64,000 bases of DNA from contig CP141127.1 of the NCBI GenBank assembly GCA_035236585.1, positions 62,043,495 to 62,107,494 on the forward strand, given 5' to 3'. This DNA comes from Warburgia ugandensis. Lineage: Eukaryota > Streptophyta > Magnoliopsida > Canellales > Canellaceae. Shown here in pieces: positions 21,484-34,039 of this stretch. The notes below the pieces were generated by a model. The model did not search any database, was not told where the DNA came from, and saw nothing but the letters and a program-made list of their open reading frames with translations. The position numbers and the translations under genes are program-made. Positions within the stretch are counted from its first letter, which is position 1; each line of letters opens with the position of its first letter.

Positions 21484-21508
21484 ACACACACACACACACA
21501 CACACACA
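21484..21508. repeat. (AC)n microsatellite
   Basis: About 12 AC units at the position equivalent to the (AT)n of copy 1. Confidence 0.95.
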
Positions 21509-21639
21509 TAAACAAACATGTGAACAAGGAAATCAAAGTATTTTTTTATTAGATCCAATGTTACATATATCAAATGTTGCATATTATTAGATCTTATTAA
21601 TACAATATCATGATCAAGAGTTAATTTGATCTGTTGCAT

Positions 21640-22094
21640 CAAAATTTGGCCTCCTAGTATTCAGTTGACACCACTCTATGGGGAGAGAGAGGGCTTTAAG
21701 CTACAACTTCCTTGGTCAACTTGATAGTATAACCATGACTCTTCATCAAACTTTAATTTTGGATAAGAAACATAAATCATAATGTTCTCACTTTCTCCAA
21801 TAGTGACGGTTACAAGGAGAAGCAACTGTTGCTTGTAATGAAATCATATGATTTTGTTGAAATCACAATGATATAACACACTTCTTAATCCCATCATATG
21901 TAGTGGTAAAACCCACTAGATCTACAAAATGCAAATAGAGAAAGTTGGTAACAAAAGAACAATGCAGGATAAAAGAAAGTTGTGGTTTACTTACAATATT
22001 TTACGTGCCACAAACTATCAAAATATCCACAATGCAAAGCAAGAAGGGGAAAATGATAAAGACGGACAAAAGGACCAGAGGAGGAAGCCGTTAT
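21640..22094 (-). pseudogene. Small two-exon gene conserved in this CACTA family, copy 2
   Basis: Exon 1 (22094-21995, 100 nt) has ATA in place of the start ATG but is otherwise open, ending in HVKY. A clean GTAAGT donor (21994) and TAG acceptor (21922) bound a 73-nt intron. Joining at phase 1 keeps the frame open into exon 2: LVGFTTTYDGIKKC, then after one stop QQNHMISLQ. Further on, in a shifted frame, YPKLKFDEESWLYYQ matches the FDEEWWLYHQ block of copy 1. The intron, exon phase and frame agreement with copy 3 argue for a real ancestral gene. Family unknown; this copy is inactive. Confidence 0.6.
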
Positions 22095-22149
22095 GCCACC
22101 AATGAGAAGAAGAACATGAACATGAGATACAGGAAAAAATGAGATGACT

Positions 22150-22518
22150 TAGGCATTATATAGATGAACAAAGATTTTTGAAGTTTTTAGTCATAAACAA
22201 TTATAAAAGTATAAACTTTTTGAAGTCATTTGGCTCAAATGAATTCAAAAGTAAATCACTTTTAAAGTCATTTAGACATAAATAACTTTAAAAATATACA
22301 CTTTTAAAGTCATTTGAGTCAAACAACTTTAAAAGTTCTTTCTTGCGAAAAAATTCATCTTTGCGCTAGACTAAAGAAATCATTTTTTATTAAGCAACTT
22401 CTTAAGTCTTTACTTTTAAAGTTGTTTTTTTCTAAATGACTTGTAAAATATTTACAAAGTCAGTAGTCAAAATAATGACTTCTTTCTACCAACTTTAAAA
22501 GCCTCCTGTGTAGAAGTG
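22150..22518. repeat. CACTA copy 2 subterminal array and terminal inverted repeat
   Basis: Alternating AAAGTCATTT and AAATGACTT motifs from 22150, closing with the TIR at 22502-22518. Confidence 0.85.
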
Positions 22519-22566
22519 AACATCTTCCCTAAAATTTGGAGAGAGTTCAACTTTTATATTTTGCAA

Positions 22567-23165
22567 AGAGAAATTGAAGCCTTTCTTAATGATTTCTGGT
22601 GACTAGAAGACCATGGTGAATGCTAAAGATAGTTACTACCCTAGAACAGTAGAACTAGGAAAAAATAGAGAAAGTGAGCATAAAATCAAACAAAATAGTG
22701 AGATTGGGTAGTTTGTAAATGCCTTAATTCTTATTTAGAGGATCACAAGGGGTAATTTATACTAAAAAATTGGACCAGTCTAAGTTGATTAGAATCAACC
22801 AAAACTATGATCATGTCTTCCAATTTTTGTTTGACATAGAAATCCTAGGTTGAATTAGATCTATTGTAGAGAGCAATTGGATGCCTTATTGATAATTTTG
22901 ATGTGTTAGAAGATCGTGGTGAGTGTTGATGATGGTTGCTACCCTAGAATGATTGAGCTAGAAAATAAAGAGAAAAGATGATTAGAAATTAGAGAAAATA
23001 GTGAGATTGAGCAGCTTGTGAATGACTTCCTAGGTAGTTTAGAGGGTCATAAGGCGAGGGTAATTTACATTGAAAAATTAGATCAATCTAAGTCGTGACT
23101 AGAATTAATCAAGGTTGCAAGTAAGATCATATCTTCCTCTTCTTCTTTTTTCTTATAGATAGAAA
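22567..23165. repeat. 305-bp tandem duplication
   Basis: Landmarks recur with about 305-bp offset: TTACTACCCTAGAA/TTGCTACCCTAGAA, AAAATAGTGAGATTG, GTAATTTA and TAGAAATCCTAG. The two copies differ by many substitutions, so the duplication is old. Confidence 0.82.
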
Positions 23166-23377
23166 TCCTAGAAAAAATTACTTGATTTTGGGATTTAATT
23201 GAAAATTTTGGGGCTTTTATTGGGATTTTAGTATCTTTAATCAATAAGCTGTCAATTTGCACCTTTTGGAAAGATATAGGGTTGAAAAATTAGGAAAAAT
23301 GGAAAGTAGATTTTTGTGCATTTGACCTAATGGCCTACTTATTTTTTAAAAATTTGAAGTTTGCTTTTGTGTTTTTT

Positions 23378-26000
23378 TGTGATGGCCCAAGTTTTTAAAC
23401 ACAATGCAAACAACAAATACATTTATGCATGAAGACATTTTTCACAAAACCTTGTATGTCATCTCTACTGAATAAAACACATTTAAGAAACTCTGAAATG
23501 CCATAAGGAATATATTTAATGTTTTCTAGAATTTTATCTAGTCACAGCTCAGAGACCAAATGTATAAATGTACATACATTTATGTCTAGAAAGATTAAAT
23601 AGAAATCATATACTTACATTCTTAATACAGTCTTGCTTTACTACTGTCCTTGTCCAAGATTTCTTCTAGGTTTAGCTGCTTGTCCTTCAAGTCAATTTCT
23701 TTAAACCTTAGATACTATAAAACATTATACTTTCTCAACAAGCATGTGCTTAGTAAGTGTTTTGAACATTAAGTTTGGCAATTTTGATAAAGCCAAATAC
23801 AATTGGAATTCCAAGCCATTTATAAACATATTATAGAGAATAGTAAACTTTCTTAGAATCCTAAACTTGCAGCACATTATTATAATTGAATCCATTAAGT
23901 TCCAAGCTATACCATCTCATAATATGTCATCTCATAAAGTAAGAAATTTCATGTCAAATCATTTCATAATACACTTGCTCATAAAGTAGGCAAATCAATG
24001 CTAAGTCAACTCAAAACATATCATAAGCACATGTAACCTAATTATCAAAATAAAATCCATCCAATATTAAATCTATCCATGTATAGAATCATTAAATTTA
24101 GAATCACAAGACATACATTTGAAGAAAAATCCATTCTATCAATATGCATAAATTAGTGATAAAGTGCATAATATTAAAATATTTCTTCATTCAATAACAA
24201 CAAATCCAAATCATAGCATATCAGCTCACCAATAGGCAAATTCATGCCAAATCCATATCAGAGCATATTCACTCATCAATAAGCAAATCCATGCCAAAGC
24301 CATATCAAAGCATATCAGCTCACCATGGGTAAATTCATACCCAAAACCAAATCACGAATCAAATCATGCATATAAAAACATCTCACATTTTGTTTCAGCC
24401 CAAACCACGACCATAACGTAAATACCTAGAAGCCTGTAGTGCCTCTTACAAATCATGCATCAAAATCATGGTTATGCTTCCAATCAAAATGAGGGATCAA
24501 ATTCACAAAAAATATATATGAAATGCAAGTGTTAGCATCAATAAACCAATGATCTAACATTGAAATGCATCATTCATTTCTACGAAAAATCTAACAGAAA
24601 CTCCACTATTTTATGGACCCACACACTTAACTCATGCGATACAATTCAGTTAATAAATTATCATTCACATTTCTAATCTAAATAAAGACTTCATCTCTTT
24701 ATCACATAAATGTATATACTTCAAATAATACCAATGCATCGTATATATAATATCCAATGTATCATCAAAAATAGGATCTATATATATCATTTGTTTGATC
24801 CGTGAAGGGTGATGCATTTCTAATTTGTAACTATGTCATTTATCTATTTAACATAATCTGTCTATAATAGGTATTTGAAAGCAATAAATGTCCAATCTAA
24901 AGGCTAATTGATGATCATGATTCACTTATCTGAGTTTGTAGCATGTATCGATCGTACATTTGAGAAAGTAGATAAAGTTTTATTAATTGGTTTCTAAATC
25001 AATAGAGTATTAAATCTCAAATTGAATAGTCGAATGATTCTCAAAATTTCCATCCACTCCACAAGTCATTCAGATCTACTACCCCACATGTTTAAATAAT
25101 ATAGATCTAAGTTTTTTTTATCACAATTCATGGTTACAATCATCCTATATATAAAAATCCAACTATTGAAAACATGAGTGGACACTAGATCTACAAACCA
25201 GATGACATGAATTTTATATTAATAACGATCTGGGATTGACTTTTCAAGGGTACCTAGTTGACCTCTAGAACCTTAATATTTAGAATATATGCATCGAGAT
25301 GATTTCAATGACACTAATTTTACTCAAAGTGGAGATCGGAGTAGAAAAAACCCTAAAAATTTTACATAATTGGAAGGGGAAAAATTGATAACAACACCCC
25401 CACCATAATCCCATTTGACATACGTGGAGCTTGACTCCTGAGGGTTGGAGCAAACCCTAATAGGCCAAACAAAGAGTAGAACTAGTAGATCAAACTCCTT
25501 CCCCTTTCAATCTTTGTCACTATTTAGATCCCCTTACACCAATTGTTTTTCTTGGCACGACAGACAGGTAAGACTGGCACTACAGATTGGAAAAATGACC
25601 AAGCTCCCAGTTCCCTCCTTCCTCCCTACTTTCTTCTCTAACATGCTTGCCCAAGCAGCAATTGTGCAGGAGCCATATCATTCTTCTCTAGCCTTCTCTT
25701 TCTCCTCCCTCTGGTGCAACCCAGCTAAAACCCTACTTTCCATAGATCTCTTCTCTCTTTTTGCATCTCCCTCTCCCGTCTGTATATCTCTCTCATAGAC
25801 TGGGTTTTAGGTGGTGATCAAACTAGATCCACCTGCCACCTCCACTAGTAGGCCACCTATTTTTAGCAGCCATTGACTCGAAAATTTCCATTGGATTTTG
25901 GTCAGATTTGGGGCGCATACAATGTGGACACTAGAAACCCTTTAATGTTGACTCATCCCTCTTTCGTCCTCTTCACCACCATCTAGTTCCCACCTCCCCT
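23378..26000. repeat. Decayed gypsy-type LTR, right end unresolved
   Basis: It begins TGTGATGGCCCAAGTTTTT, the counterpart of TGTGACGACCCGGGTTTTT at 57834 and TGTGATGACTCGGGTTTTT at 38331. A further AT-rich segment with repeated CATATCAGCTCACC (about 24220 and 24317) follows. I infer an LTR of the same family in the same orientation. The end coordinate is a guess from the 2.6-2.8 kb length of its relatives. Confidence 0.5.
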
Positions 26001-27340
26001 TTCTCTCACTGGTGACAAAACCTAGTGACTATAACTGATATGTTGGTTATAGTGATGCATAATGATCAAGACAACTTATATTGAAGATCCAAGGTGTTCC
26101 CTTTGACACCATGAACAAAACCCCCTGGGATATTCGATGATTAGGGAAATCCCATAGAGATTCAAACACAATAGTGGCATATGACCACAATCGTACTTAT
26201 TTATGATGATCCAACAGGGATTTGAGCAATCACAATTAAGATTGCTATTGATCTCCACCAATTTACCACATATTTTTATTTGGATATAGTGTGCATTGCA
26301 AATCTTAAAATTCCTAGGAATTTCATGAATAGCTAAATATGATGAGATTATTGTATGATAGATCTAACATTTTATCATGCCTATTTTCAAATTTAGCCAC
26401 TCAAACACAGATCTAATAGTTAACCAAACAAATTGAGTAATCAATTACTATGAACCATCAAATTACTATTAGATACATAGACGTTGAACTTGTAGCCACT
26501 ATTTTTAGGCTGTGAATACTATCCAACTATTGGATCAACTGGAAATTCAAATTTTAAATATGTATGATCATTGGTAATGCATTAACCCTAGATTTAACTG
26601 TCCAAAAATTGGGTTTGGTCATAGATCAAGGGTTTAAGGCCACTGATATGCTAAACATAACTTGTAAATTTGTGGGTTAGTAACTCCAGATGTTAAAAAA
26701 GGGATATGTACTACTGATTAATGATCAATAGTGCAGATTTGATGATCCAGCAACCATTGATTATTAAATTAGCAATCTCTAGCTAGTGAAACATGATCGT
26801 TGACATGAATGGCTGCAATCACATATTCTGTGCTGATTAATGCCAAGAACTAAATTAGAACAAACTATAAAATGTGGACAATTAGAGGAGAACTTGGGTC
26901 ATAGATATGAGTAAGTGTTTACCTATGTTCTACTGATATGTGATTAATCATTGGTACTTGCACGAACTGGATAGCTATTTGCATCAACGAATATGAAGTG
27001 TTGGATCACAGGTAGGAGAAATTGAGATTGTTATGTTTTCTCATATATTTGAATTATGATTGCATAATGAGTTTTAATAGAATATGTGATAAATGAAGCA
27101 GACATGCATGCTATGTTTTGAGTGATGATTTAAATTATTCATGCAAAAGTGCATTTTATCTACTATTTGTCTTGTAAGAAATGTTTACGTGATTGTTTAG
27201 TCGTATTTGGGTATATGATTACCCATACTTTTTGTATAAGTTTTTCTTGGATTTGTTGCAAATGATCTTGATGAATTTTGAGGTTCTGTTTTAAGCACTT
27301 TGGCTGCAAGATATTAATTTATTACATAGCTAGAATTAGA
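26001..27340. other. Unassigned AT-rich DNA
   Basis: No coding or terminal-repeat signal recognised. Confidence 0.4.
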
Positions 27341-27985
27341 CAACTCATAAGAGTTGGTCCTTGCCCGTCTATATATTCTAATTCACAAATGTGGTTCAAA
27401 TTAGGTGACTCATGAGAGTTGGTCCTAACATGTCTAAAGAATGTAATTTACAGATATGATTAAAATCATGACTCATTAGAGTTGGTCCTTCCCTGTCATA
27501 AATTGTGACTCACATATATGATTAAAATCAAGTGACTCATGAGCTTATTTATTCCTATTCATTTCTATTACATATTTGGTGAACATTTGCAATAACTAGT
27601 GAATTACAACTCTATTGTATCATAATTGGTGTATACAACAGTTGGTTCTGGCCTGTTTATAGTTTCTACTTTATTAATACAGTTAAAATCAAGCGACTCA
27701 TGAGAGTTGGTCTTGGAGAGTTCACATATTTTGCTCTATTGATACAATTAAAATCAAGCGACTCATGAGAGTTGGTCCTAGCCCATTTACAGACTATATT
27801 TTATAGATACAATTAAAATTAGGTGAATCATGAGAATTGGTCCTAACCCATCTATATACTATTATCTACAGACACAATTAAAATCAATCAACTTATGGGA
27901 GTTGGTCTTGGCTATCAATAGATATTGATTTATTGATATGGTTGAAATCAAGTGACTCGTGAAAGTTGGCCTCGCCTAGGGTGAG
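27341..27985. repeat. 64-65 bp minisatellite, about nine units
   Basis: GACTCATGAGAGTTGGTCC-like blocks start at 27341, 27407, 27470, 27534, then after a disrupted stretch at 27695, 27760, 27825, 27889 and 27954. Each is followed by a variable stretch and AATTAAAATCAAGTGA. Confidence 0.9.
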
Positions 27986-28769
27986 TTACAAGACCCCTGT
28001 CATTTTACTAGTGAGAGTAGGTGATGATGGCAAGTGTAGTGTGGAATTGAAAGGCTGCTAGGTTCTCAAAATTTTTTATAGATTTTGAGTAGTTGTTTTA
28101 AATGTTTTCTTGATGGACTTTTGAGGATTTGCATTGGTCGTTCATCACAAGATTTCTGCGGACCTTATGTGCCTTTTTTGGCTTGTAGTAGGATGCTGCT
28201 ATACTGAGGCTGAACAATACTGTATATGTATGATAGTTTAATATTTTTCATATCTTTCAGTATGTTTTGTGTTGCTTTAAGATTTGACAGTACTATATAT
28301 ATGAGAGTTTGATGTTTTATACATATTTCAATAAGTTTTATCTTTCTTATTGAGTAGAGAATTTGATATCGACTGTGATTAGAACAAACTGTATTGGCAT
28401 AGATACATTGAGGTTTTGTACTTTCATTGTACATAATGAAATTCAATCTTGCATTGGATATTGTTATATAAATGTGTTTCATGAGTTTATGATTACTTAA
28501 GATTGATCTATGAGTATATGTAAATCTAAAAGCTAGTATGTTTTAGACACGCATTTGTGACTTCAGATTTGTATTATGATCATATGTGATTGGGTGGTCC
28601 TTAGTGAATGTATGATTTGAGAATTGAATAGTTTTGAAATAAATCGATAATTTTTAAATTGATAAAATTTACATGAGTATCATGTTTTGAGACATACTAA
28701 TTTTGGTCATATATGATTTATTATTAAGAGCATTGATTTTAGTAAATTATAAATTTGTTTTTACCATTT

Positions 28770-29445
28770 ATGCATCATGTTCAACCTACACAAGGACAAG
28801 CTTGCTGAGATAATGTATTTGTCTACAATATATCAAATTTGATAAAATGGAACCGAAGGAAGAAAACAAAAGATAGAATGAGAAGTTGCAAAAGAGATCT
28901 GTAGTAGTATTATTAAAGAAATTATAAAGATGCATGGATGTTCCTTCTAGAATTGATGTATTAAATCGTTACATTATTACTTATATTCTTGTGAACATGT
29001 TGACATGCATTATAAGTGTATGAATTGATAGTTATGGCTGGATAGATTATGACTATTATAAAGATTGATTTCAAACTATCTCTTTTAGAAGTAAAAATGT
29101 TTTCATTTTTCAAACTAATGATGTATTTTGGTATTAAATGGAGGTGAAGTCTCCACTATTGTTTAAACGAGTAACTAATGTCCATTAGTGATATCGCATC
29201 ACATGCAAAATATGCATAGTATACAAGAAATAGAGGAAACTCTGTCAAATTTTTGGGAAAAGTGAAATGATAATTTTAACATCAAATCCATGTTTGTAAA
29301 GTAGTGATGACACTCAGGGTTTTCATAAAAAAAGAATTCACAAAAAAATGTTTTCATTGTTTGTTTTCAAAAGAAATTTTCAATTGGAATCTCACTTTTC
29401 AAAAAAGAATTGATAAGAAGTCATTTAAACACATGGGTTGTCATA
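28770..29445. repeat. Decayed gypsy-type LTR end, inverted relative to 23378
   Basis: GACACTCAGGGTTTTCAT (about 29308) is the reverse complement of the ATGAAA...CCCCGAGTGTC block near 57950. ACATGGGTTGTCATA ending at 29445 is the counterpart of the reversed terminus ACCCGGGTCGTCACA. The LTR boundary on the left is unresolved. Confidence 0.5.
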
Positions 29446-32400
29446 TTTTCATTCTTATATGGCATAGGTGTAAGTGACTGCTAAGAAATTGGCTTTAAGT
29501 ATAGCTTCACTAAGAAACAAAAATAAGAAGCAAGAGAGAGAGAGAAAGAGAGAGAGCACTAATAATAAAAGGAAGAAAAAAAGTGTTACATTTTGCCCAT
29601 ATTTCCCACTTGTTAGAAGCAACAATTGGCGAAGAAGTGAACAATGCTAAGTAGGATTTCTAGTTTTAAATGTCACTTCAAACTATTGAGTCATGCTTAT
29701 AGGCGGTGGCCCCTCTTGGATGCCCCATAAGATGAAAAAAAAGAATGATAAACTCAAATTCAAGTAAGCATGCTACCTTCATAAAGAACTAAGAAAGCCA
29801 CCAGTACTACCATCCATTTTGCCATTTGAGGAGGAAGAATTCCAGCTTTGGATAATCTTGTAGTTGAAGGAAAATCTTGAAGAACATTGTACAATAGGGT
29901 AGATTTTGGATTTCCTTAACCTTCCTAGTTTGGCTAACTCATTGTAGTGGATCATTGTATGTAGGGCAATAATCTCTAGCCCCTTTTGTAATATATCAAG
30001 TCTTTTCCCATCAAAGATATTCCTCAACATTTCAGGAAGTTTCTACGTAGCTGTGATTGAGGGAGTCACATGCATGATAGCTACAGGGAGGATATATTGT
30101 ATAAGAAGCCCTTATTATGGAATAATTTTGTGATTGTTCGTGAAGTTCTATAGTCATATTTAGCTAACATTTTTGTGAAACTTCTAATATGGTATTCAAA
30201 GATTTTCTCAATGCACCCGTGATGATGGTGCCTCTTGGTGAGAAACATGGTGGCAAGTACTAGATGAAGACTGTATGTGGACCTTCCTTAGAACCTTATA
30301 TTTGGTTTGAAGAGGGCCTAGCATTTTATGATCCAACCTATTTGCCTCATTGTTTGGCTTTTAAGAACTACTAGGTCAAACAACAAGCTAATTGGATAGT
30401 TGTACCATTTGAAAGACTATACTTGCTATTAAAGAAATGGACGGTTAGAAACTTTTGTAGATTGATTTATAATCCCTAAATGAAGGTTTTTATTATGCTA
30501 GAATCATCCAATCATTGTAGCTTTTTGTTCACCAGATATCTGAAGCCGAAGAAATGGGATGAATGGGTAGGATCATCTAAAAGTTGGCCCCTACATGGCA
30601 AATGTGTCCACTTCTAAGGATGTATAAGGCATTCGGCCTAGTATTCGTCTATTATATAACTAATATATGAGATGTCTATGTCATATCAAGATGATCACCA
30701 AAATTGTACTTTGTAAATAGGAGGCTTTATAAGGTGTCTACAAATGCAAAACAACTCATATGCATTGAGGTGTCATCTATATGGTGCCAAGAATATAGAC
30801 AAGACAAAGTTAGATCACCAATAAATTCATAATCCACACTTTTGTTATTTTTTTGTTCCCTTGTGTGTGTAGATGCTGGTTTATAATTTGTACTCTCAGA
30901 AGCAGTGTTTTCCTTGTCCTATTTTCTAGTCTCTTTTGAAATCCAATAAAAAGGAATTAAGTGCTAAGGGAATGCCAAAAAGCATGCCATAGCTCAAAAC
31001 TACAAAAAAGAGATCTTGGTTTGGTTTGGTGTGAATTTTTGCAATAAATGGAAATGCATAATAATGTGTTCCACTTAATTAGAACTTGCCATTAGAGTCA
31101 TAAGATAGGTTTCCTATCAGCGTAGGGTAGGTTTCAAAAAGAGAAACCCCATGCCCCTCTTATCCCATTTTTGCCTACGTAACTATAGAGAAACTGCTAG
31201 GTGCTCACAATGTTGGATATACAACTTTGGGTTGTTGCTAACAACAATCGGCTATGTCAGCGCAACTTGCTACAAATCACAACAAAATCAAGCAAAGTAA
31301 TTTATATATGTGTTATCTTCTTTTCCTCTTTATTTTCTTTTAGTTAATTGCTTAATCTAACAAACTCAAAGGCTATGTATCCAACCACATCTTCAATCAC
31401 TTTCCAACTACAAATCCATCTTATATACAAGCCCTTTGCTGTGTATAGCAAGTGATTTTTCTATTCTAAGATTTTTCTAAGATATACCTAACTTAGATTA
31501 GCTAGATTAATAAATCACTAAAAACTAGAAAATACCCCACAATTGAATGTATTGAATAGGGTTGTCAATCAGCCAAAATGGGATCAGATCCATCCATTTT
31601 AGAATCTTAACCAATGGGATCCCAATCAACTCAAATCCTAGTTAGACAATTCTTCAAAAATTGTTCATGATGTTTCAATCCTAATTCCTTTGAAATTGAT
31701 CAGATCTCGGACAAATCAAATGTAAAATGTGGGAAGTGATAGAAATATTTAATGTAATAAAATAACTAACATGGGAATTTTTCCCCTTTCAATATCTAAT
31801 GCCATTTTAGGTAGCTAAATCAGAGATATATATTTATTTGACTATAGCCAAGAGTTTATATAATAATAACCATCTAAATTTAATCGAAACTCTTCACATA
31901 TAAATTGAAATCTTTCACCATAAATTAAGGTGTAATAGTTTCATATTAAATGGTCTACCAAAATTACATTGATCAAGAGTTTCATGTATAGCAAGAAAAC
32001 TAAAATTTTAAGCCCTTTAGGCAAGAGATAAAAAATAAAATAAATTAAATTAGTTAGTCTCTTTTACGGATTTGGCATTCTAGTCTTTTATTAAATGGTG
32101 GTGTATTTTGGATAATCTCATGGCTTTTATGCACTTCTTCATGTACTAACAAATATAAAAGTGGATCGTAAAAATAATAACCAGATTTGATAGCACAAAT
32201 TGAAAAAATTGTTCAAATATTGACCAAATTTAGTTTGATCATGATTCAATAGAACCATCCCAACCAATTGAAACCTCTAATTTAAATCATTTGGGGTGTT
32301 GTAAAAAGACAATAAGTTTAGCCTTTATAAAAACACTAATGATATCTATCCAATTCACTACCCTAAACTTGTTACATTCTCTCTTCCTCTATGTGTTTAC

Positions 32401-32755
32401 TTTCCCTTTCAAGCATATATAAAACTATCTCCAATAATCTCCCTTCTCATCTATTCCTTTCTTTTTCCCCTATTTCATGTTCCCTACCTAGAAACACCAT
32501 CTCACTTCCTATTTTTAGTTTTCTTTGAACTTCATTTCTTATGTTTCCATAGTTAGTGTCAGAACCAATATGGCCAGCCAAGCATAGTCACCAGCAGTGA
32601 AAACCATTTGTAGACCCTAAATGTAAGTTATATGACCTAAAACTGAATTGTGTTATCATACCTTCAAGATCTTGCTTCAGTCCACTTTCAAAACCCTAGT
32701 TCTATTTCAATTCGATTGATTCATGATATATAGTATTTAGTTTTTCCTACCTAAT

Positions 32756-32760
<5 letters not shown>
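29446..32760. other. Unassigned AT-rich DNA
   Basis: Apart from the coding-like relic at 30189-30617, no gene, TIR or LTR pair was recognised. A short (GA)n run lies near 29536-29555. Confidence 0.45.
30189..30617 (+). pseudogene. Unrecognised coding-like relic, 143 codons with three internal stops
   Basis: One plus frame from ATG at 30189 reads VFKDFLNAPVMMVPLGEKHG, then CGPSLEPYIWFEEGLAFYDP, NWIVVPFERLYLLLKKW and LKPKKWDEWVGSSKSWP, ending at TAA 30615-30617. It is Trp/Pro-rich and reads like protein, with three internal stops where AT-rich chance would give more. I do not recognise the family. Confidence 0.28.

Positions 32761-32838
<78 letters not shown>
32761..32838. repeat. (AG)39 microsatellite
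   Basis: 78 bp of uninterrupted AG. Confidence 0.99.
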
Positions 32839-32842
<4 letters not shown>

Positions 32843-33114
32843 CAGCATGGAAAGTGTTACATAGCCTTGCAATGAAAAAATTTGTAGGTTGTGCCTACTT
32901 CTTTCATTTTGTCAATGATCCAAACCATTCTACCCGCACAGATAACCTATATACCAAACATCTCATGTATTTAATATCTCTAAGACTTGTTACTTGGATC
33001 TTTTGTATTGTAAAATAGATGATTTTTTAGTTATTTTTTAATTACATTATCTATTTTCAAACCATAAAAGTTGAAATTGACATGCGCGTGTTTGCATCCA
33101 GTAGATGTTATGAT

Positions 33115-33126
33115 TGGTATCAGGGC
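33115..33126 (+). other. Primer-binding-site relic of an LTR element
   Basis: TGGTATCAGGGC differs at one base from the tRNA-iMet site TGGTATCAGAGC at 2894, and follows TAGATGTTATGAT, which could be a decayed LTR end. CACTA copy 5 starts about 40 bp further on. Confidence 0.5.
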
Positions 33127-33184
33127 TATTTAGGATATGCTGAATTTAATGAAAAGCTTGGTTCTACAACTACAACGAGTGGTT

Positions 33185-33420
33185 TTTAAGATATTTTAAA
33201 AAATATATACAAGATGGTTATAAAATCATCTTATATTTGCTTAAATACATGACGGTTAAAAATAACCATCTTACAAAATTTGGATAATATAAGATGGTTT
33301 CAAAATTTATAAGATGGTTATTTTTAAACTATCTTATATTATTTTTAATATAAAGCAGTTTCCTAGAAATTGTCCTTTTTAGTGTATAAATATAAGATGG
33401 TTCTTTTAAAATCATCTTAT
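33185..33420. repeat. AAGATGGTT subterminal array, left
   Basis: ATAAGATGGTTATTTTTAAA-type motifs and their complements, several of them forming hairpins, within 240 bp. Confidence 0.8.
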
Positions 33421-34039
33421 TTTGTAAATACTTCCAGCATAATTTTTGTATTCTTATATTCATTTTTATTTGTGCATTTTTCCTATAGTTTCTATAATTT
33501 AAAATACATTCAACAGTCACTATCACTAGACAAAAGAACACATTCACTTCACTTCTGTAGGCTACAATCATTCTACAACATACATTTATTTCCAACATTC
33601 GACATTGAACTACTCCATACACACTTATCATTGAAATAAAAAAACAAACACCCATACATTCTTACTTCTCCATACAAACCTCATTGAAATAAAGAAACCA
33701 TACACAACTTCAATCAAAAGAAAAAAGGAAGACATCCATATAAATGAAGTTTTTTTTTTTTTTTTTTGTATTTCATTGATAAAAACATTTACATTCAATG
33801 ACATTAGTGATCTACAAATTAAAAGTCAAAAGCTATTTAGTCTAGTCCATTTTGAAGTCATCTAGATGTAATTAGGAGTAACTCTTGCTTCCCAAATCAG
33901 CCTATAAGACAACAATATATTAAATTAATTGATGCATTCAATCTTGGACTCATTTAAGAAATGTAGAAAACTATAAGAATAATGATCTATAAATTAACTG
34001 TTTTATTTTTCTCAATTGTGAGATTGTAAATCCTTTGCA

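Larger units (their letters stand above)
17160..22518 (-). mobile_element. CACTA transposon copy 2, 5' part, split by a LINE
   Basis: The 5' terminus at the right (reverse complement CACTTCTACACAGGAGG ending at 22518) is followed inward by subterminal repeats (22150-22500), the two-exon small gene, an (AC)n tract, an internal repeat patch, then the start of tnp2 near 17280-17160. An RTE LINE (17681-20880) separates the tnp2 start from the rest. Everything 3' of the Transposase-associated domain is missing. Confidence 0.82.

Noticed and set aside
25445-25798. Plus frame of 117 codons rich in Ser, Phe and Pro
   Set aside because: It is pyrimidine-rich low-complexity DNA inside a probable LTR; no domain.
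27341-27985. CRISPR-like array
   Set aside because: Repeats are imperfect, spacers are similar to each other and the sequence is plant nuclear DNA; it is a minisatellite.
29779-30030. Minus frame of 83 codons with a Ser-rich tail
   Set aside because: No family recognised, no neighbours that support it and its length is compatible with chance.
33329-33655. Opposing frames of about 90-108 codons on both strands
   Set aside because: They overlap subterminal repeats of CACTA copy 5 and have low-complexity hydrophobic composition.
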